Shown here piece by piece: positions 35,186 to 47,405 of a stretch of 64,000 bases of DNA. The DNA is from Amaurobius ferox. Taxonomy: Eukaryota > Arthropoda > Arachnida > Araneae > Amaurobiidae. The position numbers and the translations under genes were made by a program. A model generated the notes under the pieces. It saw only the letters and a program-made list of their open reading frames with translations, searched no databases and was not told the origin of the DNA. Within the stretch, counting starts at the first letter, position 1, and each line of letters begins with the position of its first letter. The stretch spans positions 115,862,653 to 115,926,652 of the forward strand of contig OX578140.1 of the NCBI GenBank assembly GCA_951213105.1, in the 5' to 3' direction.

Positions 35186-35662
35186 GGATACGAAATTCAA
35201 TACCCTACAACTTTTGATGCACGGATACCCTGAAAAACACTTTTAAAGCGAAATTGAAGAACTTTAAACGCTTAACAAAACAAAAAATATTTGAAAAATT
35301 TTGTACTTTTCATTATTTAATAATTCACGATCAAAAAATGGGAAAAAAGCTAGAGGTTGAAAGAAAAAACTCGTAAAAACTAATTTGGAATAATAAATTT
35401 GATCATGGAAAATCATTAAGATATAGCTCCTCATGTTTATATGATCAAATTTATTATTCTAAATTAGTTTTTACGAGTTTTTTCTTTCAGCCTACAGCTC
35501 TTTTCCCATTTTTTTGGTTGTGAATTATTAAACAATGAAAAGTGCAAAATTTTTCAAACATTTTTTATTTTGTTAAGTTTTTAAAGTTCTTCAATTTCGC
35601 TCAAAAAGGTTTTTTTAGGATATCCGTGCATCAAAAGTTGTAGAGCATTGAACTTCGTATCT
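35186..35662. repeat. large palindrome with ~220-bp arms
   Basis: Left arm 35186-35406, right arm 35441-35662, 34-bp spacer. The arms share CTACAACTTTTGATGCACGG, AATTGAAGAACTTTAAA and AAAAACTCGTAAAAACTAAT, inverted, with scattered substitutions. A transcript would fold into a long hairpin. Confidence 0.9.
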
Positions 35663-36582
35663 CATTGAAATAACATGGAAGTGATTCCATAATTTTTGCC
35701 AGGGATAGTAAACTCGATCAAACCATTAGTCTTTTCTTTTGATGTTTTTATGTAATGTTTTTGCGTGATGTTTATACTTGATGTTTTTCGCGTAAAAATT
35801 TATTGATTCCTGTGTAGCTAAAAATGTAAATAAATGGGAAAATGTAAATCAATGTTAAGTGCTTATTAATACCTATATTAACTGTATTTACTCATGTTCA
35901 TCCTCCTTTTCTACCACAGTCTAAGAAAAATAAAATTTATTTGTATTGTATTGTATGATAACCATATTTAGTGAATAGAATATACATGTGTGTTTATTTA
36001 GTTAATATTCAGTATTAATCTTCTCACATGGAAATCTCTGACTTGTGTATACTTTTGTGTATACTTAATACAGAATATAATTTAGTTTCCTGTTTTGACT
36101 TCAACAATAAGTTTGTTTCCTTATATAGTCACGTAATTTTTTTTTCTTCCAATCTTCCTTGTTTTTTTTTGGTCTTCAAAAAATGATAGACCGTATTTTA
36201 TAAGCTGCAAAGAACTTACTATAAACTTCCGAATTTGTTCTAGTTATTTCAAAAATGTCAAATATCCGTATATAGGAAGCCATTAAGAAAATTCTAAGTG
36301 AACAAACCTCCGAGAACATTTCGATCTACAGATCGCCCCCCCCCCCCCCAAACAAGAGGCCAAAATCCGCCACTGACGCCGGGTGACATCTTACATCCAG
36401 GCCAGAGGTGGACCAACGCCTTATTGACTTCCACTTTTAGTATACGATCAAACTCTAAATCATTAAATTAATCTGAAATTTTAATCGCTTCTTTTTCTAT
36501 ATATGTTCTTCACATCCACCAATTTTTATCACAATCGAACAACTCCTTCTTGGTGCGTCGATTTTTTTTGTTATAGAGTGTA

Positions 36583-36928
36583 TATAAAAAGAGTCCTCTA
36601 TGAGGGATTCAAATCCACTTTTATGGATATGAATGCCAAACAGTGGACTAACTGAATATAACTGAGTTTTGCAGCTTGAGGCAAATCCCTTATGGTTCGA
36701 ATGTCCGTATTTGTGACTGGGAAATCTCGTGAGAAGTTTATTAATTCGGAGAACTTTTCTTCCCTAAAGAATCAAATGAATTTTCCTATCTCCATCACAA
36801 ACAAAATTTTAGAGTGTTGATGTCCCTGACCACACGGCTGCCCCAAGGATTTGCAGCAGCAGTTTGAGTGGCTGGAAAAATTTTAGATAGTGTCGTTATT
36901 AGTCTTTCAATTCAATTCAGTTTTATTT
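36583..36928. other. unassigned stretch
   Basis: A weak tRNA-like trace (GGATTTGAATCCCTC on the minus strand at about 36603-36617) is the only thing noted. Confidence 0.3.
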
Positions 36929-37903
36929 CTTTCCCTATATAAATAGTATGATGTATAAAGGAAGTATTATGACGTAGTCGAAAATTCGAATTCGAGTTTT
37001 CGATGGAAGAGCAAGTTTCAAACATGCCTGAACTCGAATCGAACGTTTTTAAGGATTATCCCTGTGTATATGTTCGTATGTGTGTACGTGAGTGCGTGGG
37101 TGCAATGTCTCACAAACGGTGATCAACAATACGTTGGTGCAACACAAACTTTGATGCAATATCTCACAAACTTTGACTCTCATTTTAATTTCAAATGTAA
37201 TTTGGTACAAATATTACAAATAATGAATCCTGGAATCCTGTTGGTTTTAAGCGTAATCGCATGTTTAGAACATTTCCAACTTTTCGAATGAAATTTTGAA
37301 AAATAAATAAAAAATCAGAACCCTAAAAAATTTTAAGTAAATGATCATTTTTTGTGTAATTTTTTATTAGAAAACGGATGACCAAACTTTAAAACGCTAG
37401 AATGAACCGTTTTTTCGATATTGCACATTTTTTAAATACATATTTTAAAATCACGTAAAATTAGAAATATTAACTATCGTGAAATATATTCACTTTTCAT
37501 GCGTAATATTACTTGCGTATAAAAATTCTTCTCTTGTCTATATAGTTCATCAATAAATTTGGTGAACATATAGACATATTTAACGAAACATTGCCAACTT
37601 GGCGATAATTCGTCCCAGATTAACGAATATATCGTTAGCAAAAACGACGCTAAATTAACAAAAATAATGCCAAATTGTTGAATTAATTATTAAAGTATTA
37701 TAATATATATACTATCAATATTGATAATTGTCACTTTGGAGTACTTTGAAATAGTTTTGTATGTTATCATTCTAAACGAGCCCCAAATATACAATTCAAC
37801 GTTAAAAACATTGTACCGTGGATCTTATACATCGTCTTTTCACTGTGAAAGAAGCAAATTCATTGCGATACATAGTTAAAGTCATATGCTGCCCACATCA
37901 GAT
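36929..37903 (+). repeat. B-family repeat, copy B4, diverged
   Basis: Starts CTTTCCCTATATAAATAG and has ATTCGAATTCGAGTTTTCGA. The (TG) tract is much reduced (TATGTTCGTATGTGTGTACG). The block AATTTGGTACAAATA is kept, the TTGGCGA array is eroded, and the tail is AAAGTCATATGCTGCCCACA-TCAGA. Confidence 0.75.
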
Positions 37904-38081
37904 TTTCTTCTTTCTGTTACTGAAAAACGCTAGTTTTATGCAGTCAAAATCAATAAAATCACAACAGATTAAAAATTAGCATATAAGTAATTACATTTCA
38001 TAAAAACATAAAAGTTAGAATGAAAATTACGGCCACACTTTATCCAGAGTTAAAAATAAAGACAATTTCACATTTTTTATT

Positions 38082-38254
38082 ACTTTCGCTGCAATACATG
38101 GTAATGTATAGGAAAAGTATTGGAATCATGCCGAAAATCGCAACTCGAGTTTTCGACTAATCTACACGTTTCGGGACCTCTAGAATACGAAAAAACTATT
38201 TTTAGCGTGACGTCTGTGTGTCTGTCTGTGCGTCTGTCTCTGTGTCTGTCTGTG

Positions 38255-38285
<31 letters not shown>

Positions 38286-38876
38286 GCAGATTTTGTATCC
38301 ATTCTAACTAAAAAAGTAATGGACTGAATTTCACAAAATTTGGTAGGTAAGTCACCTGTGAGCGAGTCTGGTGCTGATTAGTTTTGGGTACGATTTGGGA
38401 TAAAAGAACCCGCCTTTTTTTGCGAAATGGCCCGCAAAAGCTTGTATCCACTCTAACTGAAAAACTAATGGACCGAATTTCACAAAATTCGGTAAATAAG
38501 TCACTTGTGGGTTACCCTGGTGCTGATAGATTTTGGTACGATTCTGAAAAAAATAACCTGCCTTTTTTTGCAAAATGGCCAGTGAAAATTCGTCAAAATC
38601 TAAACTAAAGACCTAGGTATACTCAAATATATCCATTAAATGCTCGTTTAATACGTACTTTTTAACGACGAAAAGAATAAGACCAACCCCATTACACTAG
38701 GACTAGTCGTTCTCGAGATATTTTAGTTTTTCGTATTTTCTCTACGCCACCTTCGAAAAGAATTTCGGTTACCGATTAAGAACGAAAATTGAATTAAAAG
38801 TAAAATAAATTTAATTATAATTAAGAGAACGTGGATATAAGTCTGCTTGGAAAGTCATGTGCTGCCCACATCAGAT
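38082..38876 (+). repeat. A-family repeat, copy A4
   Basis: Complete A copy: 5' palindrome, (TGTCTG)n at about 38213-38284, two ~150-bp internal repeats, the CGTTCTCGAGATATTTTAG block, and tail GGAAAGTCATGTGCTGCCCA-CATCAGA. Confidence 0.85.
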
Positions 38877-38949
38877 TTTTTAATTTCTTGTAGTCTTTTT
38901 ACCAAACAGATTTACGAATATACTGACTGTAACACAAAACTAACCTTTT

Positions 38950-39290
38950 AATCTTGTTCTGGAGCTTCTTCACATTTCGCCTTTATGTAGTCTCCCCAAA
39001 TAATAATATTATTTTCGAAGGAAAGAACTATAAAATGCTGACAAACTAAAAGGAAAGTAAGCTGAATGGGAACTAAACTCAGTTTTTTCTCCCTGATCGT
39101 TTTGAAAAAAACATTTCGCTTTAACGTTTCCTTTGGATTTCCAGGGGGGGTTTAGGTCTAACTTGTAATTGGATTAGGTTTCGTCATTGTTGGGAAAGAC
39201 GAAGAAAGTTATACGATGTGTTCAAATATGTCTGCCTTTTCTTAAACAAAACAAGCGGAAGAACAAATGAGAAAAATGTGTTTCTCACAA
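38950..39290 (+). repeat. E-family repeat, short copy
   Basis: Similar to 48708-48990 and 58550-58860 (shared AAGTAAGCTGAATG, TTTTTCTCCCTGA-like and GTAATTGGATT stretches in order). A second partial echo of its end (GGATTTCCAGGGGGG...GACTTGTAATTG) lies at 39366-39430. Confidence 0.6.
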
Positions 39291-39449
39291 CGCAGCTCGT
39301 AGATTTTAGAACATAAATTAATTATGCATTGATAACACATAAATTGTGAACAGCGTTTTCATTGGATTTCCAGGGGGGGAGGCCTGACTTGTAATTGTAT
39401 TAGGCTTCTACTTTGTTGGAAAGGAGGAAGGAAGTTATAAGATGTGTGC

Positions 39450-39530
39450 TCCACTTCGACATTAAGAGCTTACAGCTTCATCCTAGTAGTTCAACGGTGG
39501 ATTATCGAGTGGCCAGTAAGAAGATTCGTT
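39450..39530 (+). repeat. tRNA-like / SINE head fragment, copy 2
   Basis: Relative of 15565-15640: CACTTCGACATTAAGAGC and CCTAGTAGTTCAACGGTGGA. Box B is not recognisable. Confidence 0.45.
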
Positions 39531-39669
39531 GGTCCAGGACTTTCTTTGTCCAAGACGTTGGTCCAGGACGTTCTTTCAGGACTTTTTGGCCAGGGAAGAA
39601 ATGAAACTTTAGAGGAAGCTTTAATCTCCAAGGCAAGACGACCTATCGGGGATGTTTACGCCTAGGAAT

Positions 39670-40597
39670 GAAACTTTTGGGTGGGGGTCAAATTGTTATT
39701 TGCTCTATATAAATATATTTTAATGCTATGACATAAATAGAAACTGTGTTAACAAAATATTTCCGGCGGGGAGAATAATCGCCTCTGAGAGGCTTTACCC
39801 CCCCCCCCCCCACACACACACACACACACTCTCTCGGATGTATGCCTGAAAGAAACAGTGGATCAATTAATTCTCTGTAGGGAAAGCAAGGTTGTGAACA
39901 AAGGTTTCATAGAAATTGTGAAATCAATCCATTTAAATTATACATACATTAGTTCCACATTGGTTAGGTCATACAAGATAAATATTTTATGGACTAGCGT
40001 TTTCTGAACTTTTTAAATCCTGTTATTCAAAATAAATTGAAGTATTTCTATGAAATTTACTTCACAAACACCAAAACACCTTTATGTTCCAGTATATAAC
40101 TTTTATTCCCATACGTGTGTGCGATTTTATAAAATTCTTATTTAGGCATCACATGGCCTTCCTTGCAGAATCAAAGACTTTATTCCTTTCAATGCAATGT
40201 GATGATGTATGAGTGATCCATTACACATAGTTTTAAACATTAAATGTAGACTAATATTTGGATCTTTTCTAAATGATAACATGTAAAAATATTTTGAAGT
40301 ACTATATTAACTTATATTTTGCGCTAAGAGAATTTAGCAATTGAAAATATTTTATGTGATAAGCAATATAGTCCAGTATATTTTAAAATATTAATTTTAA
40401 ATTCTTCAATTTGGAGCCCTTTTCATAAATTTAGATTCATTTTTGTAAATTTGGGAACATTTTCGTTAATGTGGCACCATTTTAACACGCCACGTTGGCG
40501 ATATTTCTCCGAAGTAGTCCCCGAAGCCACCAAATATATTGCCATGTATTACATATTTAACGATATTTACTACCCTTTAATTTTTATGTAATTTTTT
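39670..40597. other. unassigned stretch with C-run and (CA)n
   Basis: A C-run followed by (CA)n and (CT)n at about 39799-39835. GGCATCACATGGCCTTCCTT at 40145 resembles the A-family tail on the minus strand. Otherwise nothing supported. Confidence 0.4.
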
Positions 40598-41337
40598 ACT
40601 TTCCCTGCAATACATGGTAATGTAAAGAAAAAGTATTGGAATCATGCCGAAATTCGCAACGCGAGTTTTCGGCGGATCTACACGTTTCGAGACCTCTAGA
40701 ATACGAAAAAACCATTTTTAGATTGACGTCTGTGTGTGTGTCTGTGCAGATTTTGTATCCACTCTAATTAAAAAATTAATTGACCGAATTTCATAAAATT
40801 TCGTAAGTAAGTCACTTGTGGGCAAATCTGGTGCTGATTAGTTTTGGGTATGATTGGGGATAAAAAAAAACCGCCGTTTTTCGCGAAATAGCCCTCAAAA
40901 GCATATATCCACTCTATCTGAAAAACGAATGGACCGAATTTCACAAAATTCGGTAGATAAATCACTTATGGTTCACCTTGGTGCTGATTAGATTTTGGTA
41001 TGATTCGGAAAAAAATAGTCTGCCTTTTTGAGCAAAATGGCCTTCAAAAATAGTCAAAACCTAAAATAAAAAACTACGTATGCTCAAATATATCCATTAA
41101 ATGCTTGTTTTATACGTAATTTTTAACGAAAAGAAGAATAAGATCAACCCCATTACACTAGGACTAGCGGTTCTCGAGATATTTTAGTTTTTTCGTATTT
41201 TCTCTACGCCACCTTTGAAAGTAAGTTCAATTACCAAATGAGAACGAAAATTGAAATAAAAGTGAATTAAATTTAATTAAAATAAAGGGAACGTGGATAT
41301 AAGTCTGCACGGAAAGTCATGTGCTGCCGACATCAGA
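40598..41337 (+). repeat. A-family repeat, copy A5
   Basis: Complete A copy with a short microsatellite (TGTGTGTGTGTCTG). Tail GGAAAGTCATGTGCTGCCGA-CATCAGA. B5 joins it immediately in opposite orientation. Confidence 0.85.
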
Positions 41338-41342
41338 TTTTT

Positions 41343-41849
41343 AATTTTGTTTGAAAAACCAGCAATATCTCAATAACGGTTCAAGCTAGTATAATACAAA
41401 AGTTTATGTCACTCGTTTTAGTAAAAAATTACGTGTAACGTAATTATTTATTTAGCAATATTGAATGTTCTGATTTGTTAGAATATTTTAGAACATTTAT
41501 TCGAAAATGGGGGGGGGGGTGAACTTTCGATTACGTTTAAAATCGAATGGGTTGCAGTATTCACGGATCGTAATATTCGTACTAAATTACATTCAAAACG
41601 CTCCATTAGTTCGTGATGCATGCACACACACATACATTCACACATGAGCATATGTGCATACACACATACGTACATACCAACATATGCATACATACATACA
41701 CACACACATACAAACAGACACTATCGCAAAAACGTTCGATTGCTCGACTCTAGGGATTTTTAAAACATGCTCTTCCGTCGAAAATTCGAATTTGAGACCC
41801 CTTCACTATACTTTCTCTATACATTATACCATGTTTGTAGGGAAAGTGA
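41343..41849 (-). repeat. B-family repeat, copy B5, 3'-truncated
   Basis: On the minus strand it starts with ACTTTCCCTACAAACATGGT...GAGAAAG and GTCGAGCAATCGAACG-like sequence, then (TG)n and GTAATTTAGTACGAATATTA. It ends in GAACCGTTATTGAGATATTG, the middle of the B consensus. The 3' half is missing where it meets A5. Confidence 0.65.
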
Positions 41850-41959
41850 AAATAGCAGAATAAATTGAATTTTATTATCAAGACATGTGTATTTACTTTA
41901 TTTACATAGCAAAGAAAACACAAATTCCCAATTAATTAAATGAACTGTCACCTTTCATA

Positions 41960-42235
41960 AAAATATTATACTCATCTGTTTCGTTCTTTTCTGTTCGTTG
42001 AGTCCATATACTCTGCATTTTATTTATTTTCCTTATTTGCTTCTCAAATTCATTTATCCTTCATTTTCTACTTTTTCCACGTTCGACTTGTTTTTGTTTC
42101 ATTAGACGGCGCTACTCTATCGAGTTTTGTGGTTCAGCCATTTTCAGTTTGACCTGCGTAGTCTGTGATCCTCTGGGAGCGCAGGTCCAGGATTTTTACA
42201 CTGAAAAAGAAAATCTTATGATTTCCGAAACTTAT
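41960..42235 (+). repeat. repeat I, copy 1
   Basis: Moderately similar, in the same order, to 62280-62580: GAGTCCATAT(A/T)CTCTG, GACG.C..CTCTAT, TTCAGTTTG and ATTTCC(G/A)AAAC. Class unknown. Confidence 0.4.
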
Positions 42236-42239
42236 ATAT

Positions 42240-42629
42240 GATTAATTATTTTTATTTGCGTTTCATTTTAAACAATGCTCTAGTTAATGAAAAAACATAT
42301 ATAAAAAATGTTTAATGATTTAATTAAATGACATAATGAATATCAGTTTGTTTCATAAACGCAAAATATTTAATCGATTATTTTAACATTTTAGAAGCCG
42401 GAATCCATAGAGAATTTTGGTAAATTTTAATCTCTCAGAAAAATGTTGACTTTACTATACGTTAGAAGTTTTACTAAATTGATCTGTGGAGCTTTAAGCC
42501 ATAGCTTCCCACTCAGGAATTGGTAAACAATATTTTGAAAATAGCTGTATTAAACTATATGTCTTATAAAAGAGCTAAATTACTCCAAATGATCGAAACT
42601 GGCTGTATAAAGATGAGAAAAGTCATTTT
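42240..42629. other. AT-rich stretch, nothing recognised
   Basis: No feature supported. Confidence 0.35.
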
Positions 42630-43446
42630 ACTTTCCCTGCAATACATGGTAATATATAGGGCAAGTATTGGAATCATGCCGAAAATCGCAACTCGAGATA
42701 TCGACGGAACTACACGTTTCGAGACCTCTAGAATACGAAAAAAATTATTTTTGCGTGACGTCTGTGTGTGTGTCTGTCTGTGTGTCTGTCTGTCTGTCTG
42801 TCTGTGTGCCTGTGTGTCTGTGCAATGTATGTATTCACTCTAACTCAAAAACGAAATGACCTAACTTCGTAAAATTTGGTAGATAAGACCCTTGGGTGTG
42901 AACCTGGTGTTGAGTAGTTTTTGGTACATTTCGGAAAAAAAGAACCTGCCTTTTTTTGCAAAATGGCCCTCAAAAATCCCATTTATTCAATCTAGCTGAA
43001 ATACAAAGTGACCAAATTTTACAAAATTTGGTAGATAAATCACATGTGGGATACTCTGGTGCTGATTAGATTTTGATACGATTCGGAAAAGAACAACCTG
43101 TTTTTTTTTTTTACGAAATGGCCTGGAAAATCGCCAATATCTAAAACAAGACATCGTATATCCAAATGTATCAATTAAATGCTTGCTATATACGTAATTT
43201 TTGACGCGGAAAAGAATAAAAACAACTCTATTACTCTAGGACTAACCGTTCTCGAGATATTTGAGATTTTTCGCATTTTTTACGCTACCGGTGTAAAAAT
43301 GTCCGATTACCAAATAAAAGCAAAGATTGAATTAAAAATGTAAATTTAGTGTAATTTTGTGCAATTGAACTCAATTTAATGAGTTCTTAAAGACATAAAG
43401 AAAAATGAATGAGTCTGCAGGGAAAGTCATGTGCTGCTCACATCAG
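42630..43446 (+). repeat. A-family repeat, copy A6
   Basis: Complete but diverged A copy (TGACCTAACTTCGTAAAATT and TGACCAAATTTTACAAAATT in its two internal repeats). Tail GGAAAGTCATGTGCTGCTCA-CATCAG, joined head to tail to A7 by a T-run. Confidence 0.83.
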
Positions 43447-43453
43447 TTTTTTT

Positions 43454-44074
43454 ACTTTTCCTGCAATACATGGTAATGTATACGGAAAGTATTGGAATCA
43501 TACCGAGTTTTCGACGGTAGATCACTCGAGTTTTCGACGAATCTACACGTTTCGAGACCCCTAGAATACGAAAAAACTATTTTCAGCGTGACGTCTGTGT
43601 GTGTGTCTGTGTGTCTGTCTGCCTGTCTGTCTGTGCAGATTTTGTATCCACTCTGACTAAAAAACTAATTGACCGAATTTCACAAAATTCGGTAGATAAG
43701 TCGCTTGTGGGTTACCTTATGCTGATTAGATGTTAGTAAGATTCGGAAAAAAATAAACTGCCTTTTTTTCCAAAACAGCCAGTAAAAATCGTCAACACCT
43801 AAAATAAAAACTACGTATGCTTAAATATATTCATTAAATACTTGTTTTATACGTAATTTTTAACGATGAAAAGAATAAGACCAAACACATTACACTAGCA
43901 GTAGCCGTTCTCGAGATATTTAAGTTTTTTCGGATTTTTTCTACTCCACCTTTGAAAATAATTCCAGTTACCAAATGAGAAAGAAATTTGAATTAAAAGT
44001 GAATTAAATTTAATTAAAATAAAGAGAATGTAAATATAAGTTTGTAGGGAAAGTCATGTGCTGCCCACATTAGG
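43454..44074 (+). repeat. A-family repeat, copy A7
   Basis: It has one internal ~150-bp repeat instead of two, which accounts for its shorter length. Near the 5' end the ACTCGAGTTTTCGACG segment is locally duplicated (43505-43540). Confidence 0.83.
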
Positions 44075-44426
44075 TTTTTACGTTTGCTGGAGTGATTGTT
44101 TTGTCACTTTCATCCTAAGGAAATTATGCTCCTTTAACCTGCGAGATTGGAAACATTTACTCGTTTGTTATTAACAGATTATTTGCTTTCGATTTATTTT
44201 TTACAGTATACGAAGTAGTATACGAAGTAGTATAAATATTAAAAATTTAATTGGTTTTAACCGCCCATTATCAAGTTTATATTAATTCTGTTTCAAAATA
44301 CATTGTTTTCATTAAGTTCTGTTTCAATTATTTGAAAGCTCTCTATTTTATTTATTCTTAATTATTGAATTACTATATATATTTATAAATCGATTTCATT
44401 TTATGAAGAAATAGATTTATACTTTT
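44075..44426. other. AT-rich stretch, nothing recognised
   Basis: A short GTATACGAAGTA tandem at about 44207-44231; otherwise nothing supported. Confidence 0.35.
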
Positions 44427-45213
44427 ACTTTCTCTGCAATACATGGTAATGTATAGGGAAAGTATTGGAATCGTGTCGAAAATCGCAACTCGAGTTTTCG
44501 ACGGATCTACACGTTTCAAGACCTCTGGAATACGAAAAAACCATCTTTAACGTGACGTCTGTGTGTGTGTCTGTGTGTATGTGTGTCTGTCTGTCTGTCT
44601 GTCTGTCTGTGTGTCTGTGTGTCTGTCTGTGCAGATTTTGTATCCACTCTAACTAAAAAACTAATGGACCGAATTTCACAAAATTTAGTAGGTAAGTCAC
44701 TTATGAGCGAGTCTGGTGTTGATTAGTTTTGGGTACGATTTGGGATACAAGAACCCGCCAAAATGGCCCGCAAAAGCTTGTATCCACTCTAGCTGAAAAA
44801 CAAATGGACCGAATTCCACAATATTTGGTAGGTAAGTCACATGTGGGACACCTTGGTGCTGATTAGAGTTTGGTATGATTCGAAAAAAAATAACCTGCCC
44901 CTTTTTGCAAAATGGCCCTCGAAAATCGCCAAAATCTAAAATAAAAAACTACGTATGCTCAAATATATACATAAAATGCATGCTTAATACGTAATTTTTA
45001 ACGAAAAAAAGAATAAGACCAACACCATTATACTAGGACTAGCCGTTCGCGAGATATTTTAGTTTTTTCGTATTTTCTCTACGCTACCTTTGAAAAGAAG
45101 TCCAGTTATCAAATGAGAAAAAAAATTGAATTAAAAGTGAATTAAATGTAATTAAAATAAAGAGAACGTAAATATAAGTCTGAAGGGAAAGTCATGTGCT
45201 GCCCACATCAGAT
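44427..45213 (+). repeat. A-family repeat, copy A8
   Basis: Complete A copy; the microsatellite (44563-44631) mixes TG and TCTG units. Tail GGGAAAGTCATGTGCTGCCC-ACATCAGA. Confidence 0.85.
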
Positions 45214-45734
45214 TTTTTATATTTTAATAATAAAATTATTTTAAATAAATCTCCAAACTTTTAAAAATTGCCTCCTTGGCAATTCTCTTTCTTAAATTTC
45301 TAACCTCTTCAATTCCACGCATATCTTATGTTTTACTGCCTCTCATTCTGCGTATAATACACGTATAATTGTCTCTCCACGTTGGAATGGATATAGGATA
45401 AATATCCTCCTGCTCAAAAATCAGAAACGAAGCAAATAACTCAGCTGCGGTTTTTGAAGACGAGGAAGGTTAATTCCAGAATTCATTGAGAGCTATAGAA
45501 ATGATATCAGAACTTGTTGAGTACAAATTATTTTTGTATTTATATTTTGCGTTGCTATGCGAAATCTATGAAACGGTATTCCGAGATGTTAATTTATTGT
45601 TTTGGAAATATTTTCTGAAGCAGCGTTTTTCTTTTTGGTTAGAAGTTAGGTTATGTAAAAATATGCTATGAATGAATATGACGAGATTCGTGGATATCTG
45701 CAAAGGTATTCTATTCTGATAACGTGTTATTTTT
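45214..45734. other. AT-rich stretch, nothing recognised
   Basis: Short frames on both strands, none recognisable. Confidence 0.35.
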
Positions 45735-46549
45735 ACTTTCCCTGCAATACATGGTAATGTATAGGGAAAGTATTGGAATAATGTCGAAAATCGCAACTCG
45801 AGTTTTCGACGGATCTACGCGTTTCGAGACCTCTAGAATACGAAAAAACCATTTTTAGCGCGATGTCTGTGTGTGTGTCTGTGTGTGTGTCTGTGTGTCT
45901 GTCTGTCTGTGTGTCTGTATGAGTGTCTGTCTGTGTGTCTGTCTGTCTGTGCAGATTTTGTATCCACTCTACACTAACTAAAAAACTAATACACCGAATT
46001 TCACAAAATTTTGTAGGTAAGTCACTTGTGGGAGAGTCTGGTGCTGATGAGTTTTGGGTACGATTCAGGATAAAAGAACCCACCTTTTTTTGCGAAATGG
46101 CCCGTAAAAGTATGTATCCACTCTAGCTTAAAAACTAATGGATCGAATGTCACAAAATTCGGTAGATAAGTCACGTATAGGTCACCCTGGTGCTGATTAG
46201 ATTTTGGTACGATTCCGGAAAAAATAACCTGCTTTTTTTGCAGAATGGCCCGCAAAAATTGTCAAAATCTAAACTAAAAAGCTACGTATGCTCAAATATA
46301 TCCATTAAATGCTTGTTTAATACGTAATTTTTAACGAAGAAAAGAATAAGACCAACCCCATTACACTATAGGACTAGCCGTTCTCGAGATATATGAGTTT
46401 TTTTCGTATTTTCTCCACGCCACCTTTGAAAATAAGTGCAGTTATCAAATGAGAACGAAAATTGAATTAAAAGTGAATTAAATTTAATTATAATAAAGAT
46501 AATGTGGATATAAGTCTGCAGGAAAAGTCTTGTGCTGCCCACATCAGAT
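45735..46549 (+). repeat. A-family repeat, copy A9
   Basis: Complete A copy with a ~90-bp microsatellite (45865-45950). Its CATCAGATTTTT end runs straight into ACTTTTCCTGCAATACATGG of A10. Confidence 0.87.
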
Positions 46550-46553
46550 TTTT

Positions 46554-47405
46554 ACTTTTCCTGCAATACATGGTAGTGTATAGGAAAAGTATTGGAATCA
46601 TGACGAAAATCGCAACTCAAGTTTTCGACGGATCTACGCGTTTCGAGATCTCTAGAATACGAAAACACTATTTTTAGCGTGACGTCTGTGTGTGTGCCTG
46701 TGTGTCTGTCTGTCTGTCTGTGCAGATTTTGTATCCACTCTAACTAAAAAACTAATTGACCGATTTTTCTAAAATTTGGTAAGTAAGTCACTTGTGGACG
46801 AATCTGGTGCTGATTTGTTTTGGGTACGATTCAGGATAAAAGAAGCCGTCTTTTTTTTTTGCGAAATGGCCAGCAAAAATTGCCTGCCTATTTGGTAGTT
46901 AAGTCACTTGTGTGTGACCCTGGTGCTGATTAGTTTTTAGTACGATTCGAGATAAAAGAACTCGCCTTTTTGACCTGCAAAATTTGCCTGTATCCCCTCT
47001 AACTATAAAACAAATGGACCTAATTTAACAAAAATTGATAGATACGTCACTTGTGGATTATCCTGGTACTGATTAGATTTTGGTATGATTCGGAAAAATA
47101 ACCTGCCTTTTTTTTCAAAATGGCCCGCAAACATCGTCAAAATCTAAAATGAAAAACTACGTATGCTCAAATATATCCATTAAATGCTTGTTGTATACGT
47201 AATTTTTAATGATGAAAAGAATAAAACTAATCCCATTACACTAGGACCGTTCTCGGGATATTTTAGTTTTTTCGTATTTTCTCTACGCTATCTTTGAAAA
47301 TAAGTCCAGTTACCAAATAAGAACCATAATTGAATTAAATTTAATTAAAATAAAATGAACGTGGATATAAGTCTGCAGAGAAAATCATGTGCTGCCCACA
47401 TCATA
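46554..47405 (+). repeat. A-family repeat, copy A10
   Basis: It has three internal repeats, the middle one lacking its first ~45 bp, so it is the longest A copy. Tail AAAATCATGTGCTGCCCACA-TCA. Confidence 0.85.

Larger units (their letters stand above)
34794..36375. mobile_element. hAT-type non-autonomous element (1582 bp)
   Basis: The terminal inverted repeats are CAGTGGCGGATTT at the left and its exact complement at the right. The flanking 8-bp duplication ACGCCGGG (34786-34793 and 36376-36383) is the length typical of hAT transposition. GATCGCCCCCC-type C-runs lie just inside both ends. No transposase reading frame remains. Inside are two further inverted repeats (35023-35131 and 35186-35662). 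Confidence 0.9.
34214..36580 (+). mobile_element. Tc1-type non-autonomous element, copy 2, split by a hAT-type insertion
   Basis: The ends carry the same ATCGACGCACC inverted repeats as copy 1, with TA at 34212-34213 and 36581-36582. Removing the hAT-type insertion and one copy of its target duplication leaves about 777 bp against 772 bp in copy 1, colinear throughout. The transposase remnant (NARPHTARV-like at about 34560, IEHIWNVMGRRL at 34650) is broken by stops and frameshifts. Confidence 0.87.

Noticed and set aside
42630..47405. CRISPR-like array
   Set aside because: Repeats are ~0.6-0.85 kb mobile-element copies in a eukaryotic context, not short repeats with unique spacers.
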